Below are positions 16,139-25,962 of a DNA stretch of 64,000 nucleotides, piece by piece. Position 1 is the stretch's first letter; each line of letters starts with the position of its first letter. The stretch is from Dietzia sp. NCCP-2495 (lineage in GTDB: Bacteria > Actinomycetota > Actinomycetes > Mycobacteriales > Mycobacteriaceae). Made by a program: the position numbers and the translations under genes. The notes under the pieces were generated by a model, which saw only the letters and a program-made list of their open reading frames with translations, did not search any database and was not told the origin of the DNA. The DNA lies in the NCBI RefSeq assembly GCF_026011735.1, contig NZ_BRVN01000005.1, positions 62,001 to 126,000 of the forward strand, in the 5' to 3' direction.

Positions 16139-17152
16139 ATGATGCGCGGCGTGTGGAAGGTACTCCGGTGGCCGGTGGCGCTCCTCGTCGTCGTCATTCT
16201 CGCCGTGGTCCTCGCCCGCGTCGTCAACCACTACCGCTACCCCGAACCGGACGTCACCTACGCCGAACCCGCGGACCCGGCGTCTTATCCCGCCGGGCTG
16301 CCGGGGGTCACGGTGACGCCGATCGCCGACGGCCCCGTGCGCGGATTCCACCTGCGGCCCGACGACATCCGCCACGACGGAGTGGTCCTGACCTGGGGCG
16401 GATCGGAAGGCGGGCCGGACTTCGAGCACGCCGAACTGCTCGCGCTCGAGGGGCACGAAGTGCTGTCGCTGTTCTACTTCGGGCAGCCGGGGCAGCCCGC
16501 GACGCTGGACCGGGTGCCGGTGGAGAACGCGTCGCTGGCGATCGACTGGGCCGAGACCCACGCTGAGTCGGCCGACCCGGTCACGGTCGTGGGGACATCC
16601 AAGGGCGCGGAGCTCGCCGCGCTGCTTCCCACGTACGAACCGCGCGTCGACAACCTGGTGCTGTTCGCGCCGATGGACCACGTGATGCAGGGGATGGATC
16701 AGCGAGACGTGGTGTCATCGTGGACCGTCGACGGGCAGGACGTGCCGTTCGTCGCCTACTCCGACGCCGCCGAGCGTGGGCCGGTCCTGCGGCTCGCGGT
16801 GTCCACGCTGCTGGGCGAGCCCATCCATCTGCGGCCGGTATTCGAGGGGGCGATCGCGGGCCATGATAGGGACGACGCCCGGATCGATCTCGCACCGCTG
16901 CCGGGGGAGCTACTGATGTTCGCCGGCGGGGACGACCAGCTCTGGCCCGCCGACGACGCGGCCCGCCGCATGGAGCAGGCCCGCCCGGAGGGTGCCGAGG
17001 TACACATCTATGACGATGCCGGGCACGTGTTCTACGTACCCGGCGATCATTCCGACGGGATGCGCAACGGAGGCTCGGCCGAGGCGAATGCCGCTGCGCT
17101 CGAGGAGAGCAACCGCGTTCTCGTGGAGAGGCTGGCCGCCTGGTCGCGGTGA
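16139..17152 (+). CDS. membrane-anchored alpha/beta hydrolase, acyl-CoA thioesterase-like
   Basis: This 337-residue protein has one N-terminal membrane helix (about residues 10-26) and an external alpha/beta-hydrolase domain. It resembles the C-terminal domain of bile-acid-CoA acyltransferases and acyl-CoA thioesterases. The nucleophile lies in VVGTSKGAEL (about S154), the acid in GGDDQLWPAD and the histidine in AGHVFYVPG. Substrate is unknown. The start may be the second ATG (16142), which sits better behind GAAGGAG. It lies between a decayed gene and ferritin, outside the syntenic backbone. Confidence 0.8.
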   Translation: MMRGVWKVLRWPVALLVVVILAVVLARVVNHYRYPEPDVTYAEPADPASYPAGLPGVTVTPIADGPVRGFHLRPDDIRHDGVVLTWGGSEGGPDFEHAELLALEGHEVLSLFYFGQPGQPATLDRVPVENASLAIDWAETHAESADPVTVVGTSKGAELAALLPTYEPRVDNLVLFAPMDHVMQGMDQRDVVSSWTVDGQDVPFVAYSDAAERGPVLRLAVSTLLGEPIHLRPVFEGAIAGHDRDDARIDLAPLPGELLMFAGGDDQLWPADDAARRMEQARPEGAEVHIYDDAGHVFYVPGDHSDGMRNGGSAEANAAALEESNRVLVERLAAWSR

Positions 17153-17219
17153 CCGGGCGGCCGGGGCCTCTCCGGCAGACGGTGCCGGTTCAGGCTGCGC
17201 TAGATCCGGAAGTGCCTTG

Positions 17220-17756
17220 TCAGACCGCTCCGCCGGCGACCGCGGGCGGGGTGCCCGTGTTGGTGGAGGCATCCGTCTCGCGCGCGAGGTACTCCTCGAT
17301 GCGGAACCAGTCGTTGTCGGCACGCTCCGCGATGGTCACCAGCGTGTTCATGTTGGCGACCTCCTCGACCTGCTCGCGCAGGAACCACAGCATGAACTGC
17401 TCGCCCAGCGGATCGTTCTCCGCGCGCGCGGCCTGGAACAGTGCCTCGATCTGACGGGTCACCTCCTTCTCCTGCTCGAGCGCGAGGGCGAGCGCGGCGA
17501 CGGGGCCGTCGAACTCGACCTGCGGCGCCGGCACGGCGGGGATCACGGTCGGGATGTCCCGATCGAGCATGTACTGGACCATCATCATGGCGTGGTTCCG
17601 CTCGCCCAGGCTGTGCTGGTAGAAGCGACCCGCCAGCTGCGGCAGGTCCTGCCCGTCGGCCCACACGGCGATCGCGACGTACTGGTGGCTCGCGGCGAAC
17701 TCGTGGCCGACCTGGGCGGAGAGAAGGTCTGCGTAGGTGCTGGTGCTCTGGGTCAT
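17220..17756 (-). CDS. ferritin
   Basis: This is a 178-residue ferritin-like iron-storage protein that oxidises Fe(II) and stores it as a mineral core. It is a four-helix bundle with the ferroxidase-type residues in GHEFAASHQYVA, LGERNHAMMM and GEQFMLWFLREQVEE. The length and the absence of a haem-binding Met pattern favour ferritin (BfrB/Ftn type) over bacterioferritin. The ATG has GAAAGG upstream. Three tandem iron boxes lie 100-160 bp upstream, consistent with iron-dependent activation as reported for mycobacterial bfrB. Confidence 0.92.
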   Translation of the reverse strand: MTQSTSTYADLLSAQVGHEFAASHQYVAIAVWADGQDLPQLAGRFYQHSLGERNHAMMMVQYMLDRDIPTVIPAVPAPQVEFDGPVAALALALEQEKEVTRQIEALFQAARAENDPLGEQFMLWFLREQVEEVANMNTLVTIAERADNDWFRIEEYLARETDASTNTGTPPAVAGGAV

Positions 17757-17826
17757 TGTGAGGCCTTTCGTCAGAGCCGCTCGACAACCGTCGAGTCGGC
17801 GGGGAGGGCGTCTCCCGATGGCTCTC

Positions 17827-17832
17827 ACGATA
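17827..17832 (-). promoter_or_regulatory. candidate -10 of the ferritin gene (TATCGT)
   Basis: TATCGT on the minus strand lies 24 bp downstream of the nearest iron box and would give a leader of about 63 nt. Confidence 0.4.
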
Positions 17833-17856
17833 GGAGCAGATTCAGCATCGTGCCAG

Positions 17857-17915
17857 GTCAGTTAGCCTAACCTGACGGTGGACAGCCTTACCTGATATTG
17901 GTCAGCCTTGCCTTC
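17857..17915. promoter_or_regulatory. three tandem IdeR-like iron boxes
   Basis: Three 19-bp motifs are centred at 17866, 17886 and 17906, exactly 20 bp apart. The first (TTAG-C-CTAACCTGA core) fits the IdeR consensus best, about 14 of 19 arm positions. The others are weaker (CAG-C-CTTACCTGA and CAG-C-CTTGCCT cores). The regular two-turn spacing would stack bound dimers on one face of the DNA upstream of the ferritin promoter. Confidence 0.75.
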
Positions 17916-18037
17916 TGTAGAGGTGCTCCGAGGCCGGTGGGAGCCCATCGGCGCGCCCCGGTCGTGGCCGTCGCTGTGTCCCGTCACGGCCGACGCCGCG
18001 ACCCTCGAGCGTCCCGTCACGGCCGCCCGACGCCGCG

Positions 18038-18814
18038 TCAGTCGCGGTGAGCACGCATCGCGGAGTGCTGCGCCCGCGGCTTCACCACGATCTGGTCGAG
18101 GTTCACGTGCGACGGACGGCTCGCGACGAAACCCACGATCTCGGCGATATCCTCGGCCACCATCGGGGTCAGGCCGCGGTAGACGGCGTCGGCCCGGTCC
18201 TTGTCGCCGTCGAAACGCACGGTGGAGAACTCGGTGTCGACCATGCCGGGTGCGATCTCGGTGAACCGCACGGGCTGCCCCAGGTGCTCGCCGCGCAACG
18301 TGCGGTGCAGGATGGCCTGCGCGTGCTTGGCGGAGGTGTAACCCGAGCCGTTGTCGTACGACTCGAGCGCGGCGATGGAGGTGATGGTGACGACCAGGCC
18401 GTCCCCGGTCTCGACAAGCGTCGGCATGAGGCCCTTGACCATCCGAAGCGTTCCCAGGACGTTGGTCTCCCACATCCACCGCCACTGGTCCTCGTCGGCG
18501 TCCATGACACTGGTGGTGCCCTTGGCGCCGCCGGCGTTGTTGACCAGGACGTTCAGGCGGGGGATGGCCGCGCAGAACGACGCGCACGACTGCTCGTCGG
18601 TCACGTCCAGAGGGAGGGCGGTGCCGTCGATCTCGCGCGCCAGTGCCTCGAGTCGGTCGACGCGCCTCGCCCCCACCACGACGTGGAAGCCCTGCCGCGC
18701 CAGTTCGCGGGCGGAGGCTTCCCCGATTCCGGACGACGCCCCGGTGACCACGGCGACGCGGGTGTCGGAGGGGAGGGCGGAGAGGCGTTCGCGGGCGGCG
18801 GAGTGATCGGTCAT
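18038..18814 (-). CDS. short-chain dehydrogenase/reductase
   Basis: This is a 258-residue classical SDR. It has the cofactor motif VTGASSGIGEASAREL, NNAGG, a catalytic serine in TSIAALES and the catalytic GYTSAKHA (Tyr-x3-Lys). The Arg-rich segment after the first strand (GARRVDRL) favours NADP(H). It resembles the YdfG-like oxidoreductases that act on hydroxy acids or serine, and it occupies the place of mycobacterial Rv0484c. The ATG is set by TACCCT 7 nt upstream. Confidence 0.9.
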   Translation of the reverse strand: MTDHSAARERLSALPSDTRVAVVTGASSGIGEASARELARQGFHVVVGARRVDRLEALAREIDGTALPLDVTDEQSCASFCAAIPRLNVLVNNAGGAKGTTSVMDADEDQWRWMWETNVLGTLRMVKGLMPTLVETGDGLVVTITSIAALESYDNGSGYTSAKHAQAILHRTLRGEHLGQPVRFTEIAPGMVDTEFSTVRFDGDKDRADAVYRGLTPMVAEDIAEIVGFVASRPSHVNLDQIVVKPRAQHSAMRAHRD

Positions 18815-18821
18815 GTCGTTC

Positions 18822-18827
18822 AGGGTA
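18822..18827 (-). promoter_or_regulatory. leaderless -10 (TACCCT) of the SDR gene
   Basis: On the minus strand TACCCT is followed by 7 nt and the ATG at 18814. Confidence 0.6.
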
Positions 18828-18885
18828 GGTGAGGTTCGAGGGCGCGGTCCGGGGAGGAACAGGGATGACGACGACGAGGCCGGGG

Positions 18886-19335
18886 TCAGCGGCCTCGACC
18901 GGTGACCGTGCGGATGATCCCGCGCGCCACACCCCGGGTCATGTCCGCGGTGGAGAAGTAGTCCCGCCACCCGCAGATCCTCCCGTCACGGACCTCGAAC
19001 CGGCCGCACACCCAGAAGTCCACCGAGAGGGGTCCGAAGCCCAGGATGTCCGTCCGCTCGGTGAGCACGATGGTCGGCGCATGTGGATTCGTCGGGTCGA
19101 CGGGCGCCTCGACCGCGAGGTGGTGCGTCCGGACGTCGAAGCGGCAGCGACGGTGCATCAGGGCGATCGCGCCCACGACGGATCGCTTGCCCCGGACCAC
19201 TGGGAGCCCGATGTTCTCCCACCACACGTCGTCGGTGACCAGACCCGCGGCCGCGTCGGTCGAGCCCGAGCACAGGGCGTCCAGGAAGGTGCGGACCACG
19301 ACATCCGCGTCTGTCTGAGTCGAGGTGGGAACCAT
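18886..19335 (-). CDS. SnoaL/limonene-epoxide-hydrolase-like protein
   Basis: This is a 149-residue protein of the NTF2-like fold. The N-terminal helix VVRTFLDALCSGSTDAAAGL is followed by WWENIGLPVVRGKRSVVGAI and later strands LTERTDILGFGPLSVDFWVCG. It resembles limonene-1,2-epoxide hydrolases such as EphG and polyketide-cyclase-like proteins. The Asp and Arg pattern of epoxide hydrolases is partly visible, but the substrate is unknown. The start follows TACCGT by 6 nt. It is divergent from the next hydrolase gene. Confidence 0.8.
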   Translation of the reverse strand: MVPTSTQTDADVVVRTFLDALCSGSTDAAAGLVTDDVWWENIGLPVVRGKRSVVGAIALMHRRCRFDVRTHHLAVEAPVDPTNPHAPTIVLTERTDILGFGPLSVDFWVCGRFEVRDGRICGWRDYFSTADMTRGVARGIIRTVTGRGR

Positions 19336-19341
19336 TGGCAC

Positions 19342-19347
19342 ACGGTA
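19342..19347 (-). promoter_or_regulatory. leaderless -10 (TACCGT)
   Basis: On the minus strand TACCGT is followed by 6 nt and the ATG at 19335. Confidence 0.55.
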
Positions 19348-19412
19348 ACGAACCCGGCCCGTGGCGGGGGAGAGTTCTGCTCGCAATGCCGGTGCCGGAG
19401 TGATCCGGCTGG

Positions 19413-19418
19413 CACCAT
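19413..19418 (+). promoter_or_regulatory. leaderless -10 (CACCAT)
   Basis: CACCAT is followed by 7 nt and ATG at 19426. The ATG at 19417 overlaps the hexamer and is unlikely to be used. Confidence 0.5.
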
Positions 19419-19425
19419 GACCCGC

Positions 19426-20280
19426 ATGACCTCCTCCGGTGTACCGACTCCTGCCATGACCGTCGCCTCCGCCGTCTCCTCGGACGGCACCACGATCGCG
19501 TTCCGTGAGCTCGGCGACCGCGCCGCCCGGCCGCTCGTGCTGATCCACGGCTGGGCCCAGTCCAGCGCCTGCTGGGGCCCCGAGCTGCTCGCGGAGCTGG
19601 CGACGCGCTACCACGTGGTGGCGATGGACCTCCGCGGACACGGGCACTCGACCGTCGCGGACGAGGGGTACGACTCGCCCGCCCAGTGGGCCGACGACGT
19701 GGAAGCGGTGCTGGACGCCGCCGGGATCGGCGACGGTGCGGGCGCGGTCCTGCTGGGCTGGTCGTACGGCGGGATCGTCGTCTCGGACTACCTCGCCTCC
19801 CGCGGGGAGGGGCGTGTCGCGGGGATCGTGCTCTGCGGCGCGGTCACCTCCATCTCCCGCTCGGCGGGCGGCGCGGTGGGCCCGGCGATGATCGAGGCCA
19901 CCTCGAACGGTGCGTTCGACGAGCGTCCGGGTAAGGCCGTCGCCGCCCTGGCCGGCTTCGGCACCGCGATGATGCACTCCGGTGACGGGACGAGCGGACA
20001 GCGGATCTTCGGCCTGTCACTGGCCACCCCACCAGCGGTCCGCCAGAAGATGCTCACCCGTCGCGTCGACAACGACGACACGCTGCGTGGACTGACCATC
20101 CCGGCGCTGGTCATCCACGGCGAGCACGACGGCGTGGTGCTGCCCTCGGCCGGCCGGGCGAACGCCGAGATGATCCCCGGCGGCCGCTATGTCGGCTTTT
20201 CCGAGTCCGCCCACGCGCCGTTCCTCGAGGAGACGCCGACGTTCCTGGCCGAGCTCGACGCGTTCACCGCCGAACTCTGA
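19426..20280 (+). CDS. alpha/beta hydrolase
   Basis: This is a 284-residue alpha/beta hydrolase of the esterase/haloperoxidase type. It has the oxyanion motif VLIHGWAQSSACW, MDLRGHGHS, nucleophile LLGWSYGGIV, acid HGEHDGVV and histidine SESAHAPF. The triad is complete, so it should be active; the substrate is unknown. It is divergent from the SnoaL-like gene, and an epoxide or ester pathway shared by the two is possible but unproven. A hairpin at the 3' end is shared with the convergent lipoprotein gene. Confidence 0.88.
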   Translation: MTSSGVPTPAMTVASAVSSDGTTIAFRELGDRAARPLVLIHGWAQSSACWGPELLAELATRYHVVAMDLRGHGHSTVADEGYDSPAQWADDVEAVLDAAGIGDGAGAVLLGWSYGGIVVSDYLASRGEGRVAGIVLCGAVTSISRSAGGAVGPAMIEATSNGAFDERPGKAVAALAGFGTAMMHSGDGTSGQRIFGLSLATPPAVRQKMLTRRVDNDDTLRGLTIPALVIHGEHDGVVLPSAGRANAEMIPGGRYVGFSESAHAPFLEETPTFLAELDAFTAEL

Positions 20281-20309
20281 CCGGAACGCCGGCCTGACCG
20301 GGACGTCAG

Positions 20310-20331
20310 CCTGACCGGAACGCCGGTCAGG
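20310..20331. terminator. bidirectional hairpin
   Basis: CCTGACCGG/CCGGTCAGG (9 bp, 4-nt loop) lies between convergent genes and overlaps the stop of the lipoprotein gene. The CTGACCGGRACG motif is repeated three times at 20277-20320. Confidence 0.55.
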
Positions 20332-21118
20332 CGGCGTCGTTGATCTTGGCGACCTGCTGCGTCATCAGCCCGGTCAGTGCCGCTTCCGCCTCGGGTCCGA
20401 GCTCTCCGCCGGCCCCGGGGGCGGTCATCGCCCCGCCGACCACCTTCACGCCGCGGACCTCGGTCAGGTACACGAGGGACTTCATCTGACCACCCTCGCC
20501 CAGAACGCTGTCCACCTGAGTGTCCGAAATACGGGCGAGGACCTCGTCGGCGCCGTCGATCTCCGGGGCGTCCGTCGAGGTCGAGGTGCCGCGCATGCCG
20601 AGCGCCTGACCCTCGAACACGACGTTCTCGCAGCTCCCCCAGTTGGACTGGTACTCGTCGAAGGGGACCGAGGTCCGGAGCACCTGCACCGTGTACATCG
20701 CGGGGGCGCTCTCGCCTCCGCCCATGAGTGCGGCCATCCCACCGTCCTCGACGTCCCTGGCCAGTGCCGCGTTCGTGTCAGCGGCGTCGGCGCACTCCGG
20801 GGGATCGAAGGTGATCTCCATGCCCTCCGGAAGCTCCATGTTCGCACCGGCCTGAGCGAGCATCGCGGGGTCAGCCGCCTGCATGGGCATCGACGGGACC
20901 TCCTCGGGGGTCAGCAGCAGCTCCTGCACCGGCGCATCGGTGGGCTCGGAGGTCGCGTCGTCTGTCGCCTCGGAGACCGCGTCCCCGGCCTCACCGGCCA
21001 CCGATGACGCCGCTGACGTGGCGTCCGAGGCGGCCTGATCGGCGGTGTCGGACGAACAGGACGCGGCGGTGAGTGCGACGCCCAGGGCGAGCGTGATGCC
21101 GAGACGGCGAACAGTCAT
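20327..21118 (-). CDS. predicted lipoprotein
   Basis: This 263-residue secreted protein starts [21 protein letters not shown]. Arg-Arg, a hydrophobic core and a lipobox-like AASC suggest that Cys21 is lipidated. An Ala/Ser/Asp-rich linker (about 22-70) precedes a folded domain with [24 protein letters not shown] and WGSCENVVF. The two cysteines in the latter motifs could form a disulfide. The domain is reminiscent of PknH-type sensor domains of mycobacterial lipoproteins, but this is only a pattern match. The ATG has GGAGG 6 nt upstream. Confidence 0.75.
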   Translation of the reverse strand: MTVRRLGITLALGVALTAASCSSDTADQAASDATSAASSVAGEAGDAVSEATDDATSEPTDAPVQELLLTPEEVPSMPMQAADPAMLAQAGANMELPEGMEITFDPPECADAADTNAALARDVEDGGMAALMGGGESAPAMYTVQVLRTSVPFDEYQSNWGSCENVVFEGQALGMRGTSTSTDAPEIDGADEVLARISDTQVDSVLGEGGQMKSLVYLTEVRGVKVVGGAMTAPGAGGELGPEAEAALTGLMTQQVAKINDAA

Positions 21119-21316
21119 GAGGATCCTCCGGGTGCGATCAGCGGTGACACCTGACGTCGGGCACGCTATATCGCTTCCCGTCCCGACCGGGTATCCAGGC
21201 CGCAGGATGGGGAGAAGTTCACCGTCGGGTCGCCGCGCCGTCGTCGTCGTCGTCATACTCGTCCCCGCCCGCACCCTCCCGCACCGGCACGACGTGCACC
21301 CCGGTGCTGACGGGGG

Positions 21317-21322
21317 CACAAT
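21317..21322 (+). promoter_or_regulatory. leaderless -10 of mshA (CACAAT)
   Basis: CACAAT is followed by 7 nt and GTG at 21330. It excludes the longer upstream reading-frame extension. Confidence 0.6.
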
Positions 21323-21329
21323 CAGACCC

Positions 21330-22640
21330 GTGACCGTCACCGACTTCAGCGCCGCGTCCGGGGCCCCGCTGCCCCGACGCATCGCCGTGCTGTCCTTCCA
21401 CACGTCGCCGCTCGCCCAGCCCGGTACCGGCGACGCGGGTGGACTCAACGTCTACGTCCTGCAGACCGCGCGGCGGCTGGCCATGCGCGGCGTCGAGGTG
21501 GAGATCTTCACCCGCGCCACCCACTCCACACAGCCCCCGATCGAGGAGGCGGGCGACGGGGTGTTGGTCCGCAACATCGTCGCCGGGCCGTTCGAGGGCC
21601 TGCGCAAGGAGGACCTGCCCACCCAGCTGTGTCCCTTTGTCGCCGGCGTCATGCGCGCCGAGGCCGGTCAGGCGCCCGGACACTACGACCTCATCCACTC
21701 GCACTACTGGCTCTCCGGGCAGGCCGGACTGGTCGCCGCCGAGCACTGGGGCGTGCCGCTGGTCCACACCGCGCACACGCTCGCCGAGGTCAAGAACGCC
21801 GTCCTCACCGCCGGCGACACCCCCGAGCCCGAGTCGCGGCGCATCGGCGAGCAGCAGATCGTCGACGCCGCGCACCGACTGGTGGTCAACACCACCGGCG
21901 AGCGCGACGAGCTGGTGGGCTACTACGACGCCGATCCGGCCGACATCGACATCGTGCCGCCCGGCGCCGACCTCGAGCAGTACACCCCCGGCACGCAGCG
22001 CGGCACCGAGAAGGCCCGCCGCGCGCTCGGGCTGGCGCAGAAGACCGAGGTCATCGCGTTCGTCGGACGGATCCAGCCGCTCAAAGCGCCCGACGTGGTG
22101 GTGCGGGCGCTCGCCGAGATCGTGCGCGCCGAGCCGCACCGCGACGTGCGCCTGATTGTCGTGGGCGGCCCCAGCGGGTCGGGCCTCGAACGGCCGCGCT
22201 CGCTCATGGAGCTGGCCGACGAGTTGGGCGTGGCCGACCGCGTGAACTTCCTCGCGCCGCGCCCGCCGTCAGAGTTGGTGGACGTGTACCGCGCCGCGGA
22301 CATCGTGGCGGTGCCCTCGTACTCCGAGTCGTTCGGCCTGGTCGCGCTGGAGGCGCAGGCGTGCGGGACGCCGGTCGTGGCCGCCGCCGTGGGCGGGCTG
22401 CCGACGGCCGTCGCCGACGGCCGGACCGGGATCACCGTGGACGGGCACGATCCGCGCGAGTGGGCACGGACGTTGGTCTCACTCCTCGACGATGACGACC
22501 AGCGACTCGCCATGTCCCGTCGCGCACCGGATCACGCCGCCGGGTTCAGTTGGGACGCCACGGCGGACGGACTGCTGGCCTCCTACGCGGGCACGATGGC
22601 GGCCTACCGGGCACGACGGGCCGAGGCGACCGCGTCCTGA
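21330..22640 (+). CDS. mshA: D-inositol-3-phosphate glycosyltransferase
   Basis: MshA transfers GlcNAc from UDP-GlcNAc to inositol-3-phosphate, the first step of mycothiol synthesis, the main thiol of actinobacteria. The 436-residue GT-B enzyme (family GT4) shows [31 protein letters not shown], a mid-domain [16 protein letters not shown]-like block, and [20 protein letters not shown] with the E-x7-E motif. Length is normal. The GTG start follows from the leaderless promoter. Position before YbjN and gpm matches mycobacteria (Rv0486). Confidence 0.95.
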   Translation: MTVTDFSAASGAPLPRRIAVLSFHTSPLAQPGTGDAGGLNVYVLQTARRLAMRGVEVEIFTRATHSTQPPIEEAGDGVLVRNIVAGPFEGLRKEDLPTQLCPFVAGVMRAEAGQAPGHYDLIHSHYWLSGQAGLVAAEHWGVPLVHTAHTLAEVKNAVLTAGDTPEPESRRIGEQQIVDAAHRLVVNTTGERDELVGYYDADPADIDIVPPGADLEQYTPGTQRGTEKARRALGLAQKTEVIAFVGRIQPLKAPDVVVRALAEIVRAEPHRDVRLIVVGGPSGSGLERPRSLMELADELGVADRVNFLAPRPPSELVDVYRAADIVAVPSYSESFGLVALEAQACGTPVVAAAVGGLPTAVADGRTGITVDGHDPREWARTLVSLLDDDDQRLAMSRRAPDHAAGFSWDATADGLLASYAGTMAAYRARRAEATAS

Positions 22641-22712
22641 CAGCAGACAGAGACGACTTCGGCCACACTGGGGGAGTCCGGCACCGCAACCGCTCGACCC
22701 CAAGGAGTCACG

Positions 22713-23297
22713 ATGACCGACGCGAACAACGCAGGCGAGGCGAACCCGTTCGACAGTGGCGAGGTGCGCGGCCCGCTCGACCCCGGTGACGGCGAGACCC
22801 ACGGCCCCAGCGTCGAGACGATCCGCCGGTTCCTGGTGGACCGCGAGATCGAGTCAACCCTGGTCGACGGGCGCACGTTCGTCGTGATCCTGCCGGGGGA
22901 GAAGCGCCTCAAGACCGCGTGTCACCTCACGGTGAACCGGGAGAGCGTCCGCGTCGAGGCGTTCGTCTGCCGCCGGCCCGACGAGGATTTCGAGAAGGTC
23001 TACAACTACCTGCTCCGCCGCAACCGGCGGATGTACCAGGTGGCGTACACGCTGGACAACAACGGTGACATCTATCTCGTCGGTCGGATGCCGCTGGTCG
23101 CGGTGACCGAGGAGGAGTTGGACCGCGTCCTGGGCCAGGTCCTCGAGGCCGCCGACCACGACTTCAACATCCTGCTCGAGACCGGCTTCCACACCGCGAT
23201 CCGGCGCGAGTTCCAGTGGCGCGTCTCCCGCGGGGAGTCGCTGCGCAACCTCGAGGCGTTCCGGCACATCACTGAGGACCTGCCCCAGCCGGAGTAG
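22713..23297 (+). CDS. YbjN-domain protein
   Basis: This is a 194-residue protein with an acidic N-terminus (about 35 residues) and a YbjN domain including TIRRFLVDREIESTLVDGR, YNYLLRRNRRMYQVAYTLD and DIYLVGRMPL. The fold is related to type III secretion chaperone-like proteins. Function is unknown; E. coli YbjN affects stress and motility genes. Ribosome site AAGGAG at 22702-22707. It follows mshA as in mycobacteria (Rv0487 position) and may be co-transcribed with it. Confidence 0.88.
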   Translation: MTDANNAGEANPFDSGEVRGPLDPGDGETHGPSVETIRRFLVDREIESTLVDGRTFVVILPGEKRLKTACHLTVNRESVRVEAFVCRRPDEDFEKVYNYLLRRNRRMYQVAYTLDNNGDIYLVGRMPLVAVTEEELDRVLGQVLEAADHDFNILLETGFHTAIRREFQWRVSRGESLRNLEAFRHITEDLPQPE

Positions 23298-23372
23298 GGG
23301 CCGACCGAGGGCGTGGTCTGCCTTGGGCGCGGCCTCGGGCACGCCGGCCTCAGTCCTCGCCGACCGAGGGCG

Positions 23373-25082
23373 TCAGGCGTTGACGGCCTCGGCGACCTTC
23401 TTGCGCAACACCTTGCCCATCGGGTTGGTGGGCAGCTCGGCCAGCTCGACGAAGTCCCGCGGCACCTTGTAGCCGGTGAGTGAGGCCCGGCAGTGCGCGC
23501 GCACCGCGTCGACGTCGAGCGTCGCACCCGGCTCGAGCACCACCGCCGCGACGACCTGCTCGCCTCCGTCCGAGCCAGGTCGACCCACGACCGAGCAGTC
23601 AGCGATGCCGGGCGCCGTGCGCAGGACCGCCTCGACCTCGGAGGGGTAGACGTTGAACCCGCCCGTGACGATCATCTCCTTGAGACGGTCCACGATCCGC
23701 AGGAAGCCGTCGGGATCCTGCCGGACCACATCGCCGGTGCGGAGCCAGCCGTCGTGGAAGGTCGCCGCGGTGGCCTCGGGATTGCGCCAGTATCCAGGGA
23801 AGACCTGGGGCCCCTTGACCAGGAGCTCGCCCGGCTCTCCGGGCGGCGCGTCGCGGGAGGGGTCGTCCTTGTCGGCGATGCGGATATCGGTGTCCGGGAA
23901 GGGGACACCGATCGATTCCGGTCGCCTCGCCGTCGACATGGGGTTGCCGACGGTGATGGGCGAGGACTCGGTCATCCCGTACCCCTCCACCAACAGGCCT
24001 CCGGTGGCGGACTCCCACCGCGCGATGAGGTCGTCGGGCAGCGCCATGGCCCCGGAGAAGGAGTTGCGGACGCCGCGCAGCGAGATGCCGCGCGCGTCGG
24101 CCTCCTCGAGGATCCGCGAGTAGATGGGCGGGACCGCCGGGATGAACGTCGGCAGGTTCTTCGCCATGATCGGCATGATCAGGTCCATGTCGGGCGTCGG
24201 GACGAGCTGCAGGCGGGCACCCTGCGCGATGCCGAACACCACGCACATCGTCACCCCGTACGCGTGGAACATCGGCAGGGAGGCCAGGAACCGCTCCTCG
24301 CCGGGCACCAGGCCGGGCACCCAGGCCTCGCCCTGCAGGGAGTTGGCGACGAGATTCGCATGCGTGAGCGTCGCGCCCTTGGGGGTGCCGGTCGTGCCCG
24401 AGGTGTAGAGGATCAGCGCCGGGTCGTCGCTCGAGGGGTAGGGGTGCGAGAAGTCGAGTTCGGGTCCGTTCTCCAACGCCGACCAGTGGGGCGTGTGGGA
24501 GTCCGGGCGCGACAGCTTGTCCCGCGAGGCGCGCAGCGCGGGCACGGGGAGATGTCGCAGGGCGAGGCGCTTGGCGGTGGGGAAGGCCTCGAGGAGGTCG
24601 ACGGCGAGGATGTGCTCGATCGCGGAACCGGACCGCTGCGCGAGATCCTCGACGACACCGGTGATGACGTTCCACGTCACGACGACCTTCGCGCCGTGGT
24701 CCGAGAAAGGGCCCTCGAGCTCGTCGGCGGTGTAGAGGGGGTTGTGCTCCACCACGATCGCCCCCAGTCGGAGGGCCGCGTAGAAGACGACGATTCCCTG
24801 GGGGCAGTTGGGCAGCAGCACCGCCACGCGGTCGCCCCTGCCGACGCCGAGCAGGCGGAGCCCCTCGGCGGCGTGACGGACCCGGCGGCCGAGTTCGGAG
24901 TAGGTCGTCAGGCGGCCGAAGAACTCGGTGGCGGGACGGTCGGAGAAAGCGGACACGGCACGGTCGAACTGGTCACACAGCGTGGTGGTGCCGTAGTTCA
25001 GGTCGTGCGTGGTGCCCGGTGTGTAGTGGACCGTCCAGGGGCGGCTGGTGGATTCAGTGGTGTCTCCGACGTCTGCGGTCAT
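23373..25082 (-). CDS. long-chain fatty-acid-CoA ligase (FadD type)
   Basis: This 569-residue acyl-CoA synthetase activates a carboxylic acid with ATP to an acyl-adenylate and transfers it to CoA. It has the AMP-binding motif [36 protein letters not shown] and the C-terminal lysine in [11 protein letters not shown]. The substrate chain length cannot be told from the sequence. The ATG is preceded by TACGGT at 6 nt. It is divergent from gpm and is not in the mycobacterial order at this place. Confidence 0.9.
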   Translation of the reverse strand: MTADVGDTTESTSRPWTVHYTPGTTHDLNYGTTTLCDQFDRAVSAFSDRPATEFFGRLTTYSELGRRVRHAAEGLRLLGVGRGDRVAVLLPNCPQGIVVFYAALRLGAIVVEHNPLYTADELEGPFSDHGAKVVVTWNVITGVVEDLAQRSGSAIEHILAVDLLEAFPTAKRLALRHLPVPALRASRDKLSRPDSHTPHWSALENGPELDFSHPYPSSDDPALILYTSGTTGTPKGATLTHANLVANSLQGEAWVPGLVPGEERFLASLPMFHAYGVTMCVVFGIAQGARLQLVPTPDMDLIMPIMAKNLPTFIPAVPPIYSRILEEADARGISLRGVRNSFSGAMALPDDLIARWESATGGLLVEGYGMTESSPITVGNPMSTARRPESIGVPFPDTDIRIADKDDPSRDAPPGEPGELLVKGPQVFPGYWRNPEATAATFHDGWLRTGDVVRQDPDGFLRIVDRLKEMIVTGGFNVYPSEVEAVLRTAPGIADCSVVGRPGSDGGEQVVAAVVLEPGATLDVDAVRAHCRASLTGYKVPRDFVELAELPTNPMGKVLRKKVAEAVNA

Positions 25083-25088
25083 GCCTGC

Positions 25089-25094
25089 ACCGTA
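25089..25094 (-). promoter_or_regulatory. leaderless -10 (TACGGT) of the ligase gene
   Basis: On the minus strand TACGGT is followed by 6 nt and the ATG at 25082. Confidence 0.55.
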
Positions 25095-25111
25095 GCGGGT
25101 GGGCGACGGGT

Positions 25112-25117
25112 CATAAT
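25112..25117 (+). promoter_or_regulatory. leaderless -10 of gpm (CATAAT)
   Basis: CATAAT is followed by 6 nt and ATG at 25124, a near-ideal -10 that fixes the start. Confidence 0.7.
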
Positions 25118-25123
25118 GTGGGT

Positions 25124-25870
25124 ATGGCTTACGGAACACTCGTCCTCCTGCGTCACGGGCAGTCCCAGTGGAACGCGTCCAATCAGTTCACGGGCTGGGT
25201 CGATGTCGACCTGACCAACCTCGGTCGCGAGGAGGCCGTCCGCGGTGGCGCGCTCCTCGCGGAGGCGGGCATCCTCCCCGACGTGCTGTACACCTCGTTG
25301 CTGCGTCGCGCGATCACCACCGCGAACATCGCGCTCGACGCGTGCGATCGTCACTGGATTCCCGTCATCCGGCACTGGAAGCTCAACGAGCGTCACTACG
25401 GCAAGCTCCAGGGACTCAACAAGGCGGAGATCAAGGCGGAGTTCGGCGACGAGCAGTTCATGCTGTGGCGCCGCAGCTACGACACCCCGCCGCCGGCGAT
25501 CGATGCGGACAACGAGTACTCGCAGACCGCGGACGCCCGCTACGCCGACCTGCCGGAAGTGCCGCTGACCGAGTGCCTCAAGGACGTCGTCGACCGCTTC
25601 ATCCCGTACTACTCCGCCGAGATCGCCCCGCGTCTCGCCGCCGGCGAGACCGTGATGGTGGCGGCGCACGGAAACTCCCTGCGCGCGCTGGTCAAGCACC
25701 TCGACGGCATCTCGGATTCCGACATCGCCGAGCTGAATATCCCGACCGGCATCCCGCTGGTCTACCGCTTCGACGAGGCCGGCGAGGTCGCCAACCCGGG
25801 TGGCACCTACCTGGACCCGGAGGCTGCCGCTGCCGGCGCCGCGGCCGTCGCCAACCAGGGTGGTAAGTGA
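25124..25870 (+). CDS. gpmA: 2,3-bisphosphoglycerate-dependent phosphoglycerate mutase
   Basis: This glycolytic enzyme interconverts 3- and 2-phosphoglycerate through a phosphohistidine. The 248-residue protein has the catalytic [43 protein letters not shown] with the family's second active-site residues, and [13 protein letters not shown] with the second histidine. Length and motifs are typical. It lies just upstream of senX3-regX3, as in mycobacteria. Confidence 0.96.
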   Translation: MAYGTLVLLRHGQSQWNASNQFTGWVDVDLTNLGREEAVRGGALLAEAGILPDVLYTSLLRRAITTANIALDACDRHWIPVIRHWKLNERHYGKLQGLNKAEIKAEFGDEQFMLWRRSYDTPPPAIDADNEYSQTADARYADLPEVPLTECLKDVVDRFIPYYSAEIAPRLAAGETVMVAAHGNSLRALVKHLDGISDSDIAELNIPTGIPLVYRFDEAGEVANPGGTYLDPEAAAAGAAAVANQGGK

Positions 25871-25962
25871 CCGGCACGTCCGAAGTGAGGTGAAACCGGC
25901 ATCGCCGCACGGTGATCGGCCCGGCAGGGGGACACGCTGGGCTCACGCTCGGTGACGGTCCG

